From an uncultured Saprospiraceae bacterium (GTDB lineage Bacteria > Bacteroidota > Bacteroidia > Chitinophagales > Saprospiraceae), in contig CALFYH010000170.1 of assembly GCA_937952155.1 (NCBI GenBank), forward strand, positions 1 through 17,615: 17,615 bases of DNA, written 5' to 3'. Both the position numbers and the translations under genes were made by a program. Positions 1 through 8,247 of the stretch are shown here, in pieces (the stretch's first letter is position 1; every line of letters begins with the position of its first letter). Under the pieces are notes generated by a model. That model was not told where the DNA came from, searched no databases, and was given only the letters and a program-made list of their open reading frames with translations.

Positions 1-1193
1 CTACAGATTTCTCTTGGCAATTGTGGAAGGAATGCGGCAATAATCCGATTTATCCACAAGGCGGAACTTGGATTTATGATCGAGCAGGCTGGTGCCCAGG
101 CGCGCCTTCAGACTTAAGAGAGTTTGAAATTATGTCTTTGGTCACACCGAATTCTGAATTTAGTCTGGATTATGGAATCAATACCGCTACGGGCGACAGT
201 AGATATATCGTCAATACTCAATTGGTCAAATATGGCAATGCAAGTTTTGCCAATGATGCTGCTGTCGATGAAATTATTTCTCCATCTGAAGCAGTCGTAA
301 ATAGTCGCATTAATCCTGCATGTGCCAATCCGACGATTGTAATCAAAAATAATGGAACAAATGAACTTACATCTGCAATTATTCAATACGGAGTTGAAGG
401 TGGAATTACAAGTACTTTCACTTGGACAGGCAATTTAGGTTTTCTCAAAACAAAAACTATTGTCTTACCTGATTTAGATGTGGCAGCATTTTACGGTGGT
501 AAAAAGTTTTTTGCAAGCATAATGCAAGTCAATAACTCCAATGATGAATATGCGCCCAATAATAAATTGACAACGAATATTGTACCGGTAAAAAATCTTG
601 ACGGTGGCATCATCATTTCCATGAAAACTAATGGTGCTCCATCTGAAACCAAATGGACACTAAAAGACAGCGATGGCAAAATCATTAAGTCAAGCAAAAC
701 GGGATTGACTTCTTTCGCTATTTACAATGACACTATCCCTAATCTTAGTGGATGTTATCAGTTACAATTTAGTGACAGCGGTCAAGATGGTATATCATGG
801 TGGGCAAATGGTGACGGAGATGGATATATCCGTGCTAAAGGAGTAAACGGTACTTGGATGACCTTTCAGCCAGATTTCGGTAGTGAATATACATTCAATT
901 TCGTGAGCGGAATCCCTAATGCGACTGTAGATGAAAACAAAACCGAAGACATAAAAATATATCCTAATCCTACATCTGGTGAAGCTCGTATTGATTTGAC
1001 TGGATTCATAGGTATCACCGAGATCACATTATTGAGTCAAGCAGGACTGCCGATAAGTACGGAGCGTATATCAAATTACGCTGCGGAAACACTTACGACT
1101 TACATTGACTTGTCAGAAAAGCCGTCTGGAATTTATTTTGTACAAATCACTAGTAAAACAAAATCCAAGACCTATAAATTGATAAAGATATAA
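1..1193 (+). CDS. C-terminal part of a secreted T9SS-sorted protein, probably peptide-N-glycosidase F-related (5' truncated)
   Basis: The reading frame is open from the left edge (first full codon at base 3), so about 396 C-terminal residues of a longer protein are present. The first part contains GGTWIYDRAGWCPGAP, a pattern I associate with the C-terminal half of PNGase F-like domains, which in full-length enzymes cleave N-glycans from glycoproteins. The catalytic N-terminal part lies outside the window, so activity cannot be judged. Next come a CARDB-like beta-sandwich (about residues 95-190) and a second beta-rich segment with SDSGQDG and NGDGDGY, resembling domains of secreted Bacteroidota proteases. 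The last ~80 residues are a type A T9SS sorting domain: IKIYPNPTSGEA, then GLPIST, and finally SGIYFVQITS with a basic end. Such proteins cross the outer membrane by T9SS and are released or anchored. The T9SS tail is certain; the PNGase F assignment is moderate. Confidence 0.8.
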   Translation, partial: TDFSWQLWKECGNNPIYPQGGTWIYDRAGWCPGAPSDLREFEIMSLVTPNSEFSLDYGINTATGDSRYIVNTQLVKYGNASFANDAAVDEIISPSEAVVNSRINPACANPTIVIKNNGTNELTSAIIQYGVEGGITSTFTWTGNLGFLKTKTIVLPDLDVAAFYGGKKFFASIMQVNNSNDEYAPNNKLTTNIVPVKNLDGGIIISMKTNGAPSETKWTLKDSDGKIIKSSKTGLTSFAIYNDTIPNLSGCYQLQFSDSGQDGISWWANGDGDGYIRAKGVNGTWMTFQPDFGSEYTFNFVSGIPNATVDENKTEDIKIYPNPTSGEARIDLTGFIGITEITLLSQAGLPISTERISNYAAETLTTYIDLSEKPSGIYFVQITSKTKSKTYKLIKI

Positions 1194-1207
1194 GGTCTAA
1201 AAAAATT

Positions 1208-1243
1208 AAGGTGCATGATCAAATTTGGATGGTCATGCTCCTT
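1208..1243 (-). terminator. Hairpin terminator between convergent genes
   Basis: Bases 1208-1220 pair with 1231-1243 over 13 positions with one T-T mismatch and one wobble, around a 10-base loop. Read on the minus strand the stem is followed by AATTTTTTT, a good U-tract, so it is best placed to end the CotH gene coming from the right. It may also stop the plus-strand gene ending at 1193, though no clear U-tract follows on that strand. Confidence 0.65.
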
Positions 1244-1289
1244 TATCATTACTTGTGAAATAGTTAAAACTAAAATGTAAAATCTATTT

Positions 1290-3683
1290 TTATCTTTTTA
1301 TAAACTTCCGAATCTCCCCGAAATTATCTGACTTAACTTCAATAAAATATATGCCTGAATGCAATGAAGCAATGTCAATATAAGCTTGGGCGTCATTGAT
1401 AGATAAAGGCACGTTCATCTTTCTACCAGTCACATCAAAAACTGAAACTTCTTTGATCTCGGTATTAAGTCTGACATTGAGTCCGTTTGAAGCAGGATTA
1501 GGGAAAATTTGGAAACCATTATTTTCAACAATCGATGTGCTTGAAGTTTTAGAATTGTCAAAACCAAATGTGGGATTCTTTATTACAAACTCTCCTGTTC
1601 CGTTCGGAATCCTACTGAACGATTGGTTATCACCCAAACTCTTAAAATTAAGGCTATCCACAAATAGTTGTCCATTGGATAAATAAAGTTGTTCACCAGT
1701 TTTTGAGAGTTTAAAATTACAATGCAAAGGCCCATCTGTCTTATTCTCATCCGCCCAGATTATAAGATATCCTCCAGGAGCTATTTTCGTATTTTCAGGA
1801 AAAGCCCATTTTGTGAGATTTGTATTATTGTCCGATAAGTAATAAGAAGTCAAATTTATTTCCTTTGCAGAATTATTGAACAATTCGATCCAATCGTCAT
1901 ATTCTCCTTTTTCATCCACAATTCCAGATCCTTCTGTATTGGAAGCAACCAATTCATTGACAACAACATCGTGCCAATTCAATACTTCTGTTGGTTCTAC
2001 AGCACAAGTGATGCCTGCATTAGACAATTGTTTAGTCAAGTCTGCTTTTCTTTTTCTAATAAACTCCGGAATAGAAGGTATAGGTGATGAATTGTTGCCT
2101 ATGGAAATATCATATTTAAAATTTTCAGGAAGAAAAACATAATTTTTGTCAGATTCAACAGCATCTTTGATCATCGCAACATTTTTATAAACGCCAGGCA
2201 TGATGGCTTCATTAGTCAAATAACTAATTGCTTTACAAACATTTTTTGTGTAAGCATCGTAATATTCTGGTATTTCCAAAAGCTTACTGTTTAAAACTTT
2301 CCTATACTCAAAACCAAATAATTGCAAGTTCAAAATCGAATCATAGCTTCGTCGGCATTGCAAGTTCTGCAAAAACTCTTCACATTCAGATCCCCAAATT
2401 TCACAACAGTTACCTTCATGTAATACTTCCTGGATTCTCGAATCATTAACATTATGTGTAAATGCACTAGTCAATACGGATGGACATTCTATCCATTGAT
2501 CTGCCGCAATTATAAACTCAGATAAATTCAACTTACAAACATTTTCATTATCTCGATAATTTATATCTGCAGTTACATTTAAACCTCCAAACGGCATAAT
2601 AGCATTGATGCTTTTAGAATTTCCTTTATGTATTTCATCTACATACCAAGATACTGTAACATCCGAAAGCTGATCAATACCACAAATACTCATCGTGCAT
2701 TTGCTATTGTCATCGATGACGTATTCTATTTTGGATCGGAAAGTACAAGTGGAATCTCCAGGCACGACAGGATGTCCACCGTTAAATGTCCCACCTAAAG
2801 CTAAGTTATAATCCCAAGGCTGCCAATGAAATTTATTTGATGTACTATCCTTATACAAATACCAATTGCGCCCATGAAAATGGTAAGAATCCCAATTTCC
2901 TGCAATCATATCAACCGCTAGAACTTTCAAATAATCATCTACTTCAAATACGCTTTCCAAGTCAGATTTATATGTGATTTTACTACTATTCATTTTTTTG
3001 ATCAAATCTATAAAATCTGTCCAGGGCTCAGATTCTTTTGTCTTTTTTTCAAATTCAGGATAGTCTGACTTACGATCACCATTATATTCTAGATTGGACC
3101 AACCAATATTTTTGTATAAGGAGCCGTCATTATCAGCGTAATTGTCTTTTAAAAATGACTTGTCGATCTGTTCTACCATCGTATATAATCCCCAATACTC
3201 ATCATTTAAGTACAATTTGACAAAAGCCACTCTGGGTGCAGGGATACCCATTTTTCGCAATAAATTATAACATATAAAATCGCGTTGGAATGCAGGATCT
3301 CCTACCCCATTATTTAGATTGAGTTTTCTTAACCCATCAATAGTACGATTATCTACAAATTCATTAAAATCAAGTTTAAATGGTCTTTTTTTTCCTGGTA
3401 CAAATAAAAATGATGAATAACCTTTAAATCTGACGCCAACATGATCATAAGCTGTTCCATCTATCTTCGCAGAAGATGTAAGATAAGGGATTGCATCTTC
3501 ACTAGGTTCGCCAAGTATCAATGACTCAAAATTATTATTTAAGGTCTCCCAATAATTTTCATCAGCAAAAGTAATTCTGATTTCATGCAAATAACCTTGA
3601 TCAAAAATTTTATTGCCCGACTGCCCAAATAATTTACCGAAGACAAAAAGCAAAACAATAAGAAGCTTGTAATTAAATTGCAT
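1290..3683 (-). CDS. Secreted CotH kinase family protein with lamin-tail domain and T9SS sorting domain
   Basis: A 797-residue protein with a signal peptide (residues 1-20, cleaved about FG|QSG). Residues ~30-550 are a CotH domain, an atypical kinase fold named after the Bacillus spore coat protein. Visible landmarks are VGVRFKGYS (82-90), a repeated-family block around 151-173 with WGLYTMVEQID, AGNWDSYHFHGRNW (261-274) and the metal-site-like WQPWDYNLALGG (287-298). A segment rich in cysteine (C313 to C443, nine cysteines) interrupts the domain. Residues ~572-708 form a lamin-tail domain (VVVNELVASN, DDWIELFNNS, PGGYLIIWAD), often found on secreted bacterial proteins. Residues ~722-797 are a type A T9SS sorting tail (FQIFPNPASNG, FDVTGRKM, HSGIYFIEVKS). 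The protein should be exported by T9SS. Its substrate is unknown; it is transcribed alone. Confidence 0.93.
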   Translation of the reverse strand: MQFNYKLLIVLLFVFGKLFGQSGNKIFDQGYLHEIRITFADENYWETLNNNFESLILGEPSEDAIPYLTSSAKIDGTAYDHVGVRFKGYSSFLFVPGKKRPFKLDFNEFVDNRTIDGLRKLNLNNGVGDPAFQRDFICYNLLRKMGIPAPRVAFVKLYLNDEYWGLYTMVEQIDKSFLKDNYADNDGSLYKNIGWSNLEYNGDRKSDYPEFEKKTKESEPWTDFIDLIKKMNSSKITYKSDLESVFEVDDYLKVLAVDMIAGNWDSYHFHGRNWYLYKDSTSNKFHWQPWDYNLALGGTFNGGHPVVPGDSTCTFRSKIEYVIDDNSKCTMSICGIDQLSDVTVSWYVDEIHKGNSKSINAIMPFGGLNVTADINYRDNENVCKLNLSEFIIAADQWIECPSVLTSAFTHNVNDSRIQEVLHEGNCCEIWGSECEEFLQNLQCRRSYDSILNLQLFGFEYRKVLNSKLLEIPEYYDAYTKNVCKAISYLTNEAIMPGVYKNVAMIKDAVESDKNYVFLPENFKYDISIGNNSSPIPSIPEFIRKRKADLTKQLSNAGITCAVEPTEVLNWHDVVVNELVASNTEGSGIVDEKGEYDDWIELFNNSAKEINLTSYYLSDNNTNLTKWAFPENTKIAPGGYLIIWADENKTDGPLHCNFKLSKTGEQLYLSNGQLFVDSLNFKSLGDNQSFSRIPNGTGEFVIKNPTFGFDNSKTSSTSIVENNGFQIFPNPASNGLNVRLNTEIKEVSVFDVTGRKMNVPLSINDAQAYIDIASLHSGIYFIEVKSDNFGEIRKFIKR

Positions 3684-3713
3684 AATGCATTAGTTTAAAG
3701 AGTAATAAAAAAC

Positions 3714-3745
3714 CAAATGTAATGTACCCAACTCAATCAAACAAA
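3714..3745 (-). promoter_or_regulatory. Bacteroidota-type promoter of the CotH gene
   Basis: On the minus strand TTTG (3742-3745) and TACATTTG (3714-3721) are separated by 20 bases, matching the Bacteroidota consensus TTG-N17-23-TAnnTTTG. Transcription would start near 3707, about 24 bases before the ATG at 3683. Confidence 0.6.
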
Positions 3746-3810
3746 TTTAAATTGTGTCAATACGTGCTAATTCCTAATTGTTTCATTATTATCGACTGCA
3801 AATGTCTCCA

Positions 3811-4344
3811 TCACGACCAATTATTGCGCTTCTTTGTCTCCGTGATATGTGCAAGATGATGGTTGCAATGCCATGCATATAGTGCTGTATTTGCATCTAT
3901 TCGGATCGATCTTCCGCTATCAGGATGGATAAAAGTGCGTCCTAACTGTTCTTTGGACAAGTTTCTCAAAATAGTGGCCCATCTCTGATGAATACCCTCA
4001 AGTATAATCAACGAAGATTCGATAGGCAAACGTGAATCTGGTAATTCAGCCCATCTTTCTTCGTAATATGGTTTTATAATTGGTTCATTTTCTGTCAATG
4101 CCAACTTCAGGCGCATAAGACTATTCATATGGCTGTCTGCACAGTGGTGGACAACTTGTCTGATTGTCCATCCTTCAGGCCTATACCTTGTATCTAACTG
4201 ATCTTCTGTAAGATACGCTGTCTCAAATTTAAGTTTTGTGGGAAATTCTGCAATAACTGAAATCCATGAATTGAGCAATTCTTCATTTATTTCCTTTGGC
4301 CAAACAAATTTCCCGATGGGATACTTTAACTTTTCAATGTCCAT
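3811..4344 (-). CDS. YfiT/BstA-like DinB-fold metal-dependent transferase or hydrolase
   Basis: A 177-residue protein of the YfiT branch of the DinB superfamily, a four-helix bundle that binds a divalent metal with three histidines. In Bacillus, YfiT (BstA) transfers bacillithiol to reactive compounds. The N-terminal family pattern LKYPIGKF (6-13), the segment GWTIRQVVHHCADSH (59-72) and WHCNHHLAHI (158-167) are visible; probable metal ligands are H66 or H67, H159 and H163, the last two spaced four apart as in YfiT. The frame is open upstream to 4422, but I chose ATG 4344 because a -7 box sits at 4383-4390, which puts the transcription start downstream of 4422, and because YfiT proteins begin a few residues before the YPIG motif. 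Use of bacillithiol as the partner is inferred, not shown. Confidence 0.88.
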   Translation of the reverse strand: MDIEKLKYPIGKFVWPKEINEELLNSWISVIAEFPTKLKFETAYLTEDQLDTRYRPEGWTIRQVVHHCADSHMNSLMRLKLALTENEPIIKPYYEERWAELPDSRLPIESSLIILEGIHQRWATILRNLSKEQLGRTFIHPDSGRSIRIDANTALYAWHCNHHLAHITETKKRNNWS

Positions 4345-4382
4345 TATATTCCTATTTGTTAAATCCATTTGATATATTGTTG

Positions 4383-4415
4383 CAAATTTACCAGCAAAAA
4401 TATTTCCTTTTTCAA
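4383..4415 (-). promoter_or_regulatory. Bacteroidota-type promoter of the YfiT-like gene
   Basis: The minus strand reads TTG (4413-4415), 22 bases, then TAAATTTG (4383-4390). Transcription would start near 4376, giving a leader of about 30 bases to ATG 4344 and ruling out the longer reading frame that begins at 4422. Confidence 0.55.
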
Positions 4416-4506
4416 TTATCATAAATATATATTTTTAAGTTTATTAAAAATGCACAACAATTAATATAATATTTTAGAAATTCTTTCATAATTTAAAAAA
4501 TTGGAT

Positions 4507-4514
4507 TAAATTTG
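4507..4514 (+). promoter_or_regulatory. -7 box of the lipoprotein gene
   Basis: TAAATTTG at 4507-4514 fits TAnnTTTG. No TTG was found at the expected -33 distance. Transcription would start near 4520, 40 bases before ATG 4560. A possible TTG start at 4512 lies inside this box and so cannot be the true start. Confidence 0.5.
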
Positions 4515-4559
4515 TTATTGAATAAAATATTTTATGTAAAAATCAAAAAAACATTTATT

Positions 4560-5090
4560 ATGAAGTTTAATTTTAATCATTTCTGTCTTGGCTTTATTTT
4601 TCTCACGCTTATTGCTTGTAGTAAAGATGAAGATACAGCCCTAAATGTCAATTCGGAAAATTTAAAAGGAACTTGGAATTTAGTTTCTCTTAGTTGCACC
4701 GATGGTACAAGTACAATTGACATATTAGGACAGCAAAGTACGTCAACATTTGTAATTAGTAGTAAGGATCATCAAGCTACTGTCACTTACAACCTGAATC
4801 CTAACACTTTTGTTGGGCAAGGTTCGTACACTTCAATAGTTACAACAAATATTGCAGGAGTAAAGGATACTCAGGAAGTGCCTTTTGAAGATTTTACTTC
4901 TACAGGAACATGGAAATTGGAAGGAAATACAATAATTGTTTCATCACCTGGCGCTGCAGATCAAAAAGCTGAAATTACAAAGTTTGATGCTAACAATTTA
5001 GAATATAAATTATTAGTTAATGAAACAATTGAAGAACTGGGATACAAGATAACGTCGAAAGGCACCTATATTACTAAACTTACAAGATAA
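4560..5090 (+). CDS. Small lipocalin-like lipoprotein, probably surface exposed
   Basis: A 176-residue protein with a lipoprotein signal peptide ending in the lipobox LIAC (C20). The residues after the cysteine are SKDED, which fits the Bacteroidota lipoprotein export signal (lysine then acidic residues) described in Capnocytophaga for outward-facing lipoproteins. The mature part begins LKGTWNLVSLSC and contains a second STGTWKLEGNTIIV block and ends in short beta-strands, a pattern of lipocalin-like Bacteroidota lipoproteins, though the exact Pfam family cannot be fixed by eye. The start at 4560 is chosen because the signal peptide begins there and because the -7 box at 4507-4514 covers the upstream alternative. 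Function is unknown; such proteins are often assumed to bind small hydrophobic ligands. It is a single-gene unit, ended by a long hairpin. Confidence 0.82.
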   Translation: MKFNFNHFCLGFIFLTLIACSKDEDTALNVNSENLKGTWNLVSLSCTDGTSTIDILGQQSTSTFVISSKDHQATVTYNLNPNTFVGQGSYTSIVTTNIAGVKDTQEVPFEDFTSTGTWKLEGNTIIVSSPGAADQKAEITKFDANNLEYKLLVNETIEELGYKITSKGTYITKLTR

Positions 5091-5097
5091 AAATGGA

Positions 5098-5139
5098 TTT
5101 AGAGAAAACAGGTTTAGGAATAAATCTGTTTTCTCTAAA
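5098..5139. terminator. Long bidirectional hairpin terminator
   Basis: Bases 5098-5116 pair with 5121-5139 over 19 positions with a single G-T wobble and a GGAA tetraloop of GNRA type. It lies between the lipoprotein gene (+, stop 5090) and the 4Fe-4S gene (-, stop 5177) and can serve both. Neither side has a long U-tract; the minus side has ATTTTT after a short gap. Confidence 0.7.
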
Positions 5140-5176
5140 AACTCATATTGATATGACCAATTCAATCTTTAGAAAT

Positions 5177-6532
5177 CTACAAATTCTCTAACCTTAAAAC
5201 ACCTCTCGGACAAACCGCACTACATACACCACAACCTACACAAGATGCCCGTATGATATCTTCTTGATGTTGAGCATAAGCTTTGACATCGATACCCATT
5301 TCGCAGTAAGTCGAACAATTGCCACAAGAGATACATTGGCTACCATTAGTCGTGATACGAAATTTTGACATCCGTTTAGCTTCTTTGTTCCAAGGCAATT
5401 TGATGGTAAATCGCTGTAAAATACCCAGATATGCCGCCATTGGGCATCCAAATCTACACCAAACTCTACTACCAAGCAAGGGATAAAAACCTACACCAAC
5501 TACACCAGAGAATGTCGCACCGATAAAAAATCCGTACCAACTGCTCAATGTACCGCTGTCTATCAAAAATATATTTCTAAAACCAGTAAATCTTGCTACC
5601 AAAACCGCGATTGTCATTAGCGTGACAAATACCAAAACACTGTGTATCATCCAACGTTCTACCTTCCAAGCTTTGAGTGATTTGTCGGATAAGTGCCTGA
5701 ATGGGTCACCTGCTGTCTCTGCCAGTCCGCCACATCCACATACCCAAGAACAATACCATCTTTTACCAAAATAATAGGTCAAAACAGGCGTTATCACCAA
5801 AAAAGAAATAATGCCCCAAAACAGTATAAAATAGCCGAAAGTACCCGCTGCAAGCAAGGCATCTATATTCCAATCAAAAAAGAAATAATAGTTTAGCGGC
5901 CAGATATTTTTGAAATCATAGTATGGTTTATTGAGACTTTGCATGATCTCAGGCAGTATAAAAGCCAATGCCGTCTGGAAAAACATGACAGATGTGGTCC
6001 GATATATTTGATATTTATTGTGTCGATATTTGTATATAAACTTTATACCCATCAATAGAATCGTCAAGGTATAAAGCGTACCATAGACAAACCACTGACT
6101 TGCTGATTTTCCTTTCAAAGCTATACTCAATGGATCAAAAAGCGCTACAAGACCAGTATTTTTCATACCATTTATTCCTTGTCCTAAGAGATGCGGAAAC
6201 CAATAAAGCAGCACATAAAATCCTGTCAAAAAGACAGCCAATATCCAAGCGTAAGTACCTCGTGATGTCAGTGAAACGAACCAATTTTGATTGTTTTTGA
6301 TACCTGGTAACGTATTTTTATATTGAGCATAAGTGAACCATAACGAGCCAGTGGAAATTAATCCTATGGATGCCCAAAGCCATAATGTTGCTTCATCTGA
6401 CCGAAAACTAAGCCAATAAACCATCAATATTAACAAACCAAATCCTACCAACGATAATGCCATTTTCTGGCCCATTTTCAGGCCTTCAGTATTTTGATGA
6501 GCTGTTAGAGATATGGATTTGTTTGGTTGCAT
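5177..6532 (-). CDS. Membrane-bound 4Fe-4S electron-transfer protein (NapH/NosR/CcoG-like)
   Basis: A 451-residue polytopic protein with about seven or eight hydrophobic segments (roughly 24-42, 50-68, 95-115, 148-166, 180-197, 228-253, 295-315, 335-355). Two cysteine clusters flank membrane segments, CSWVCGCGG (261-269) and WCRFGCP (358-364), placed like the CX3CP motifs of NapH/NosR/CcoG membrane ferredoxins. The C-terminus has two 4Fe-4S motifs: C400, C403, C406, C410 (followed by Glu instead of the usual Pro) and C431, C434, C437, C441-Pro. It lacks the C-terminal Ig-like domain of CcoG, and I cannot name the subfamily. It likely passes electrons between the membrane and a soluble partner, the best candidate being the FAD oxidoreductase encoded 52 bases upstream on the same strand. 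Start 6532 is the first ATG; M20 (MGQKMALSLVG) is a possible alternative. Confidence 0.85.
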   Translation of the reverse strand: MQPNKSISLTAHQNTEGLKMGQKMALSLVGFGLLILMVYWLSFRSDEATLWLWASIGLISTGSLWFTYAQYKNTLPGIKNNQNWFVSLTSRGTYAWILAVFLTGFYVLLYWFPHLLGQGINGMKNTGLVALFDPLSIALKGKSASQWFVYGTLYTLTILLMGIKFIYKYRHNKYQIYRTTSVMFFQTALAFILPEIMQSLNKPYYDFKNIWPLNYYFFFDWNIDALLAAGTFGYFILFWGIISFLVITPVLTYYFGKRWYCSWVCGCGGLAETAGDPFRHLSDKSLKAWKVERWMIHSVLVFVTLMTIAVLVARFTGFRNIFLIDSGTLSSWYGFFIGATFSGVVGVGFYPLLGSRVWCRFGCPMAAYLGILQRFTIKLPWNKEAKRMSKFRITTNGSQCISCGNCSTYCEMGIDVKAYAQHQEDIIRASCVGCGVCSAVCPRGVLRLENL

Positions 6533-6584
6533 TGTTTGGAGACTTTTGCTGTAAATAAAGTATTCTTAATTCTAAAAATTCAAA

Positions 6585-7925
6585 TCACCCAAATAAAAAC
6601 TTCGTCACCATGCCCAGTTTTCTTTTCGATTTCAATGTCAGCGATTTACCACTTTTCTGATTATACATTTCTAGAAATGCGCCTTCATACTGCTCAAAAA
6701 ACTCAGGATCGAAATTGGCTAATGAGAGATTTTCAATAACGGTTTCTATATGAGTTTTGTCTCTTATCCACTTCTCACAAACTGCTTGTCTGTATCTTAT
6801 ACCCAACAGATTGAAACCAGTCACAGCACCTGATGATTTCTCAAAATTGATACGTATGGATTTGTTTTCAGATGCTTGATGCCAATATAAACTGGTGGTA
6901 TTTTCGGGTATATTTGTTGGAATGTCACCATATACTTGATACTCTATATCAAAAAACTTGGCTGAATTGAACCAGATGCCAGGAGCATATTTTGTCGGCT
7001 TGTCGCAAATATTTTGTGCTACAGTTTTACCCATCATGCGACCTGTGTACCACACAGCTTCAATTGGCTTACGACCTACATTTGGGTGAGATAATTCAGC
7101 ACAATCTCCGATTGCATATATATCTGAAATAGAAGTTTGCAAATATACATCGACAACAATACCTTTATTTGTCCTTATTTCAGATCCTTTTAAAATGTCG
7201 ATATTAGGGCTAACACCTACAGTTAGTCCTACAAAATCGCAAGGAATTTGCAATCCAGAGTTTTTGCAAATGACACTTTTGACTTTTCCGTTTTCTCCTT
7301 TTATCTCTTGTAATTCTTCTCCCAATCTCAAATCAATCCCATGCGCAAGGATGTGATTGTTTATCATATCAGACTCTTGAGCTGGAAGTACTGCATTCCA
7401 AAAAGTACTTTCTCTAACCAAAAATGTCACAGGTATATGGCGACTATGAAACATCTCGGACATCTCTATACCAATCAATCCGCCGCCTACGATGACAGCA
7501 CGCTTTATACCATTTTGAGTCGCTGTTTCCATACACTCCAAATCTTGCAAATGATACAATCCTTGTACACCTTGTAAATCTTGACCAGGCCAAGAAAATT
7601 TATTTGGTTTTGATCCAGAAGCTATAATGAGTTTATCGTAATTCACTGTAGAACCATTGTCTAAAGTAATTGACTTCTCAGAAGGATTGATGCTTTTTAC
7701 CCAAGCTTTTATTAATTCAATGCGATTTTTTATCCAAAACCAATCTTCATAGAGCTTTGTATCCTCAAATCTCACATGACCCATGAAAATATACATCAAA
7801 GCTGTACGTGAAAATGGATATTCGGTCTCACTTGAAATCATAGTGATCTCATGGTCACTATTTTTTCTAATATACCTGGCTGCTGTTGAACCAGCTATCC
7901 CATTTCCTATGATTATGATTTTCAA
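6585..7925 (-). CDS. FAD-dependent NAD(P)-linked oxidoreductase (pyridine nucleotide-disulfide oxidoreductase family)
   Basis: A 446-residue flavoprotein. It begins with the FAD-binding Rossmann motif GNGIAG (7-12), followed by SRTALMYI and the LIIASGSKPN block (99-108). The second, NAD(P)-binding Rossmann motif is GGGLIG (147-152), and the second FAD-binding motif is DIYAIGDCAEL (268-278). This layout matches the rubredoxin reductase/NirB-type branch without a redox-active CX4C disulfide. The C-terminal ~110 residues hold a region of the reductase dimer type. It is the first gene of a two-gene unit with the membrane 4Fe-4S protein, suggesting NAD(P)H-linked electron exchange with it; the physiological substrate is not shown by the sequence. 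The start at 7925 places the Rossmann strand at residue 2, as usual for the family. Confidence 0.9.
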   Translation of the reverse strand: MKIIIIGNGIAGSTAARYIRKNSDHEITMISSETEYPFSRTALMYIFMGHVRFEDTKLYEDWFWIKNRIELIKAWVKSINPSEKSITLDNGSTVNYDKLIIASGSKPNKFSWPGQDLQGVQGLYHLQDLECMETATQNGIKRAVIVGGGLIGIEMSEMFHSRHIPVTFLVRESTFWNAVLPAQESDMINNHILAHGIDLRLGEELQEIKGENGKVKSVICKNSGLQIPCDFVGLTVGVSPNIDILKGSEIRTNKGIVVDVYLQTSISDIYAIGDCAELSHPNVGRKPIEAVWYTGRMMGKTVAQNICDKPTKYAPGIWFNSAKFFDIEYQVYGDIPTNIPENTTSLYWHQASENKSIRINFEKSSGAVTGFNLLGIRYRQAVCEKWIRDKTHIETVIENLSLANFDPEFFEQYEGAFLEMYNQKSGKSLTLKSKRKLGMVTKFLFG

Positions 7926-8031
7926 AATATTACAATTAGGCTATGATTTGTTTGTAAAATATCTTAACTATTTTTCTTATTTTAATATCAAATTAAGATC
8001 ACATTATCCTTCTTAAAATCCCAATTTATTG

Positions 8032-8062
8032 TAAAGATACGAATTTCACCAAAAAAGTCAAA
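8032..8062 (-). promoter_or_regulatory. Candidate promoter of the FAD oxidoreductase/4Fe-4S operon
   Basis: The minus strand reads TTTG (8059-8062), 19 bases, then TATCTTTA (8032-8039), one base off TAnnTTTG. The leader would be about 100 bases long. Confidence 0.4.
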
Positions 8063-8217
8063 TCGCTTATGATATACTAATACTCCTTAATATCAAAATC
8101 TGTCAAATTACAAAAGTTTATAAATAACAAATTTCTAAAATTCAATAGTTCAAACTATTTTGCAGGTTTTGCTAGGATTATAATATCTTCACAACATTAT
8201 TTATTTGAGCAATTGAA

Positions 8218-8225
8218 TATATTTG
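8218..8225 (+). promoter_or_regulatory. -7 box of the DinB/NRDE cassette
   Basis: TATATTTG fits TAnnTTTG exactly. Transcription would start near 8232, about 16 bases before ATG 8248. No TTG lies at the usual -33 distance. Confidence 0.5.
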
Positions 8226-8247
8226 TTCTTCGATTTTTTAAAATTAA

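Larger units (their letters stand above)
7926..8247. other. Divergent intergenic region
   Basis: This 322-base AT-rich region separates the redox operon (-) from the DinB/NRDE cassette (+). It holds one candidate promoter for each direction, listed separately. I saw no small gene, RNA or strong repeat in it. Confidence 0.7.

Noticed and set aside
4345..4422. N-terminal extension of the YfiT-like protein
   Set aside because: The promoter at 4383-4415 puts the transcription start downstream of this start, and the family begins just before the YPIG motif.
4512..4559. N-terminal extension of the lipoprotein from a TTG
   Set aside because: The TTG is part of the -7 box, and the extension would spoil the lipoprotein signal peptide.
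5236..5475. Minus-strand reading frame inside the 4Fe-4S gene
   Set aside because: It is an out-of-frame shadow of the ferredoxin domain coding region.
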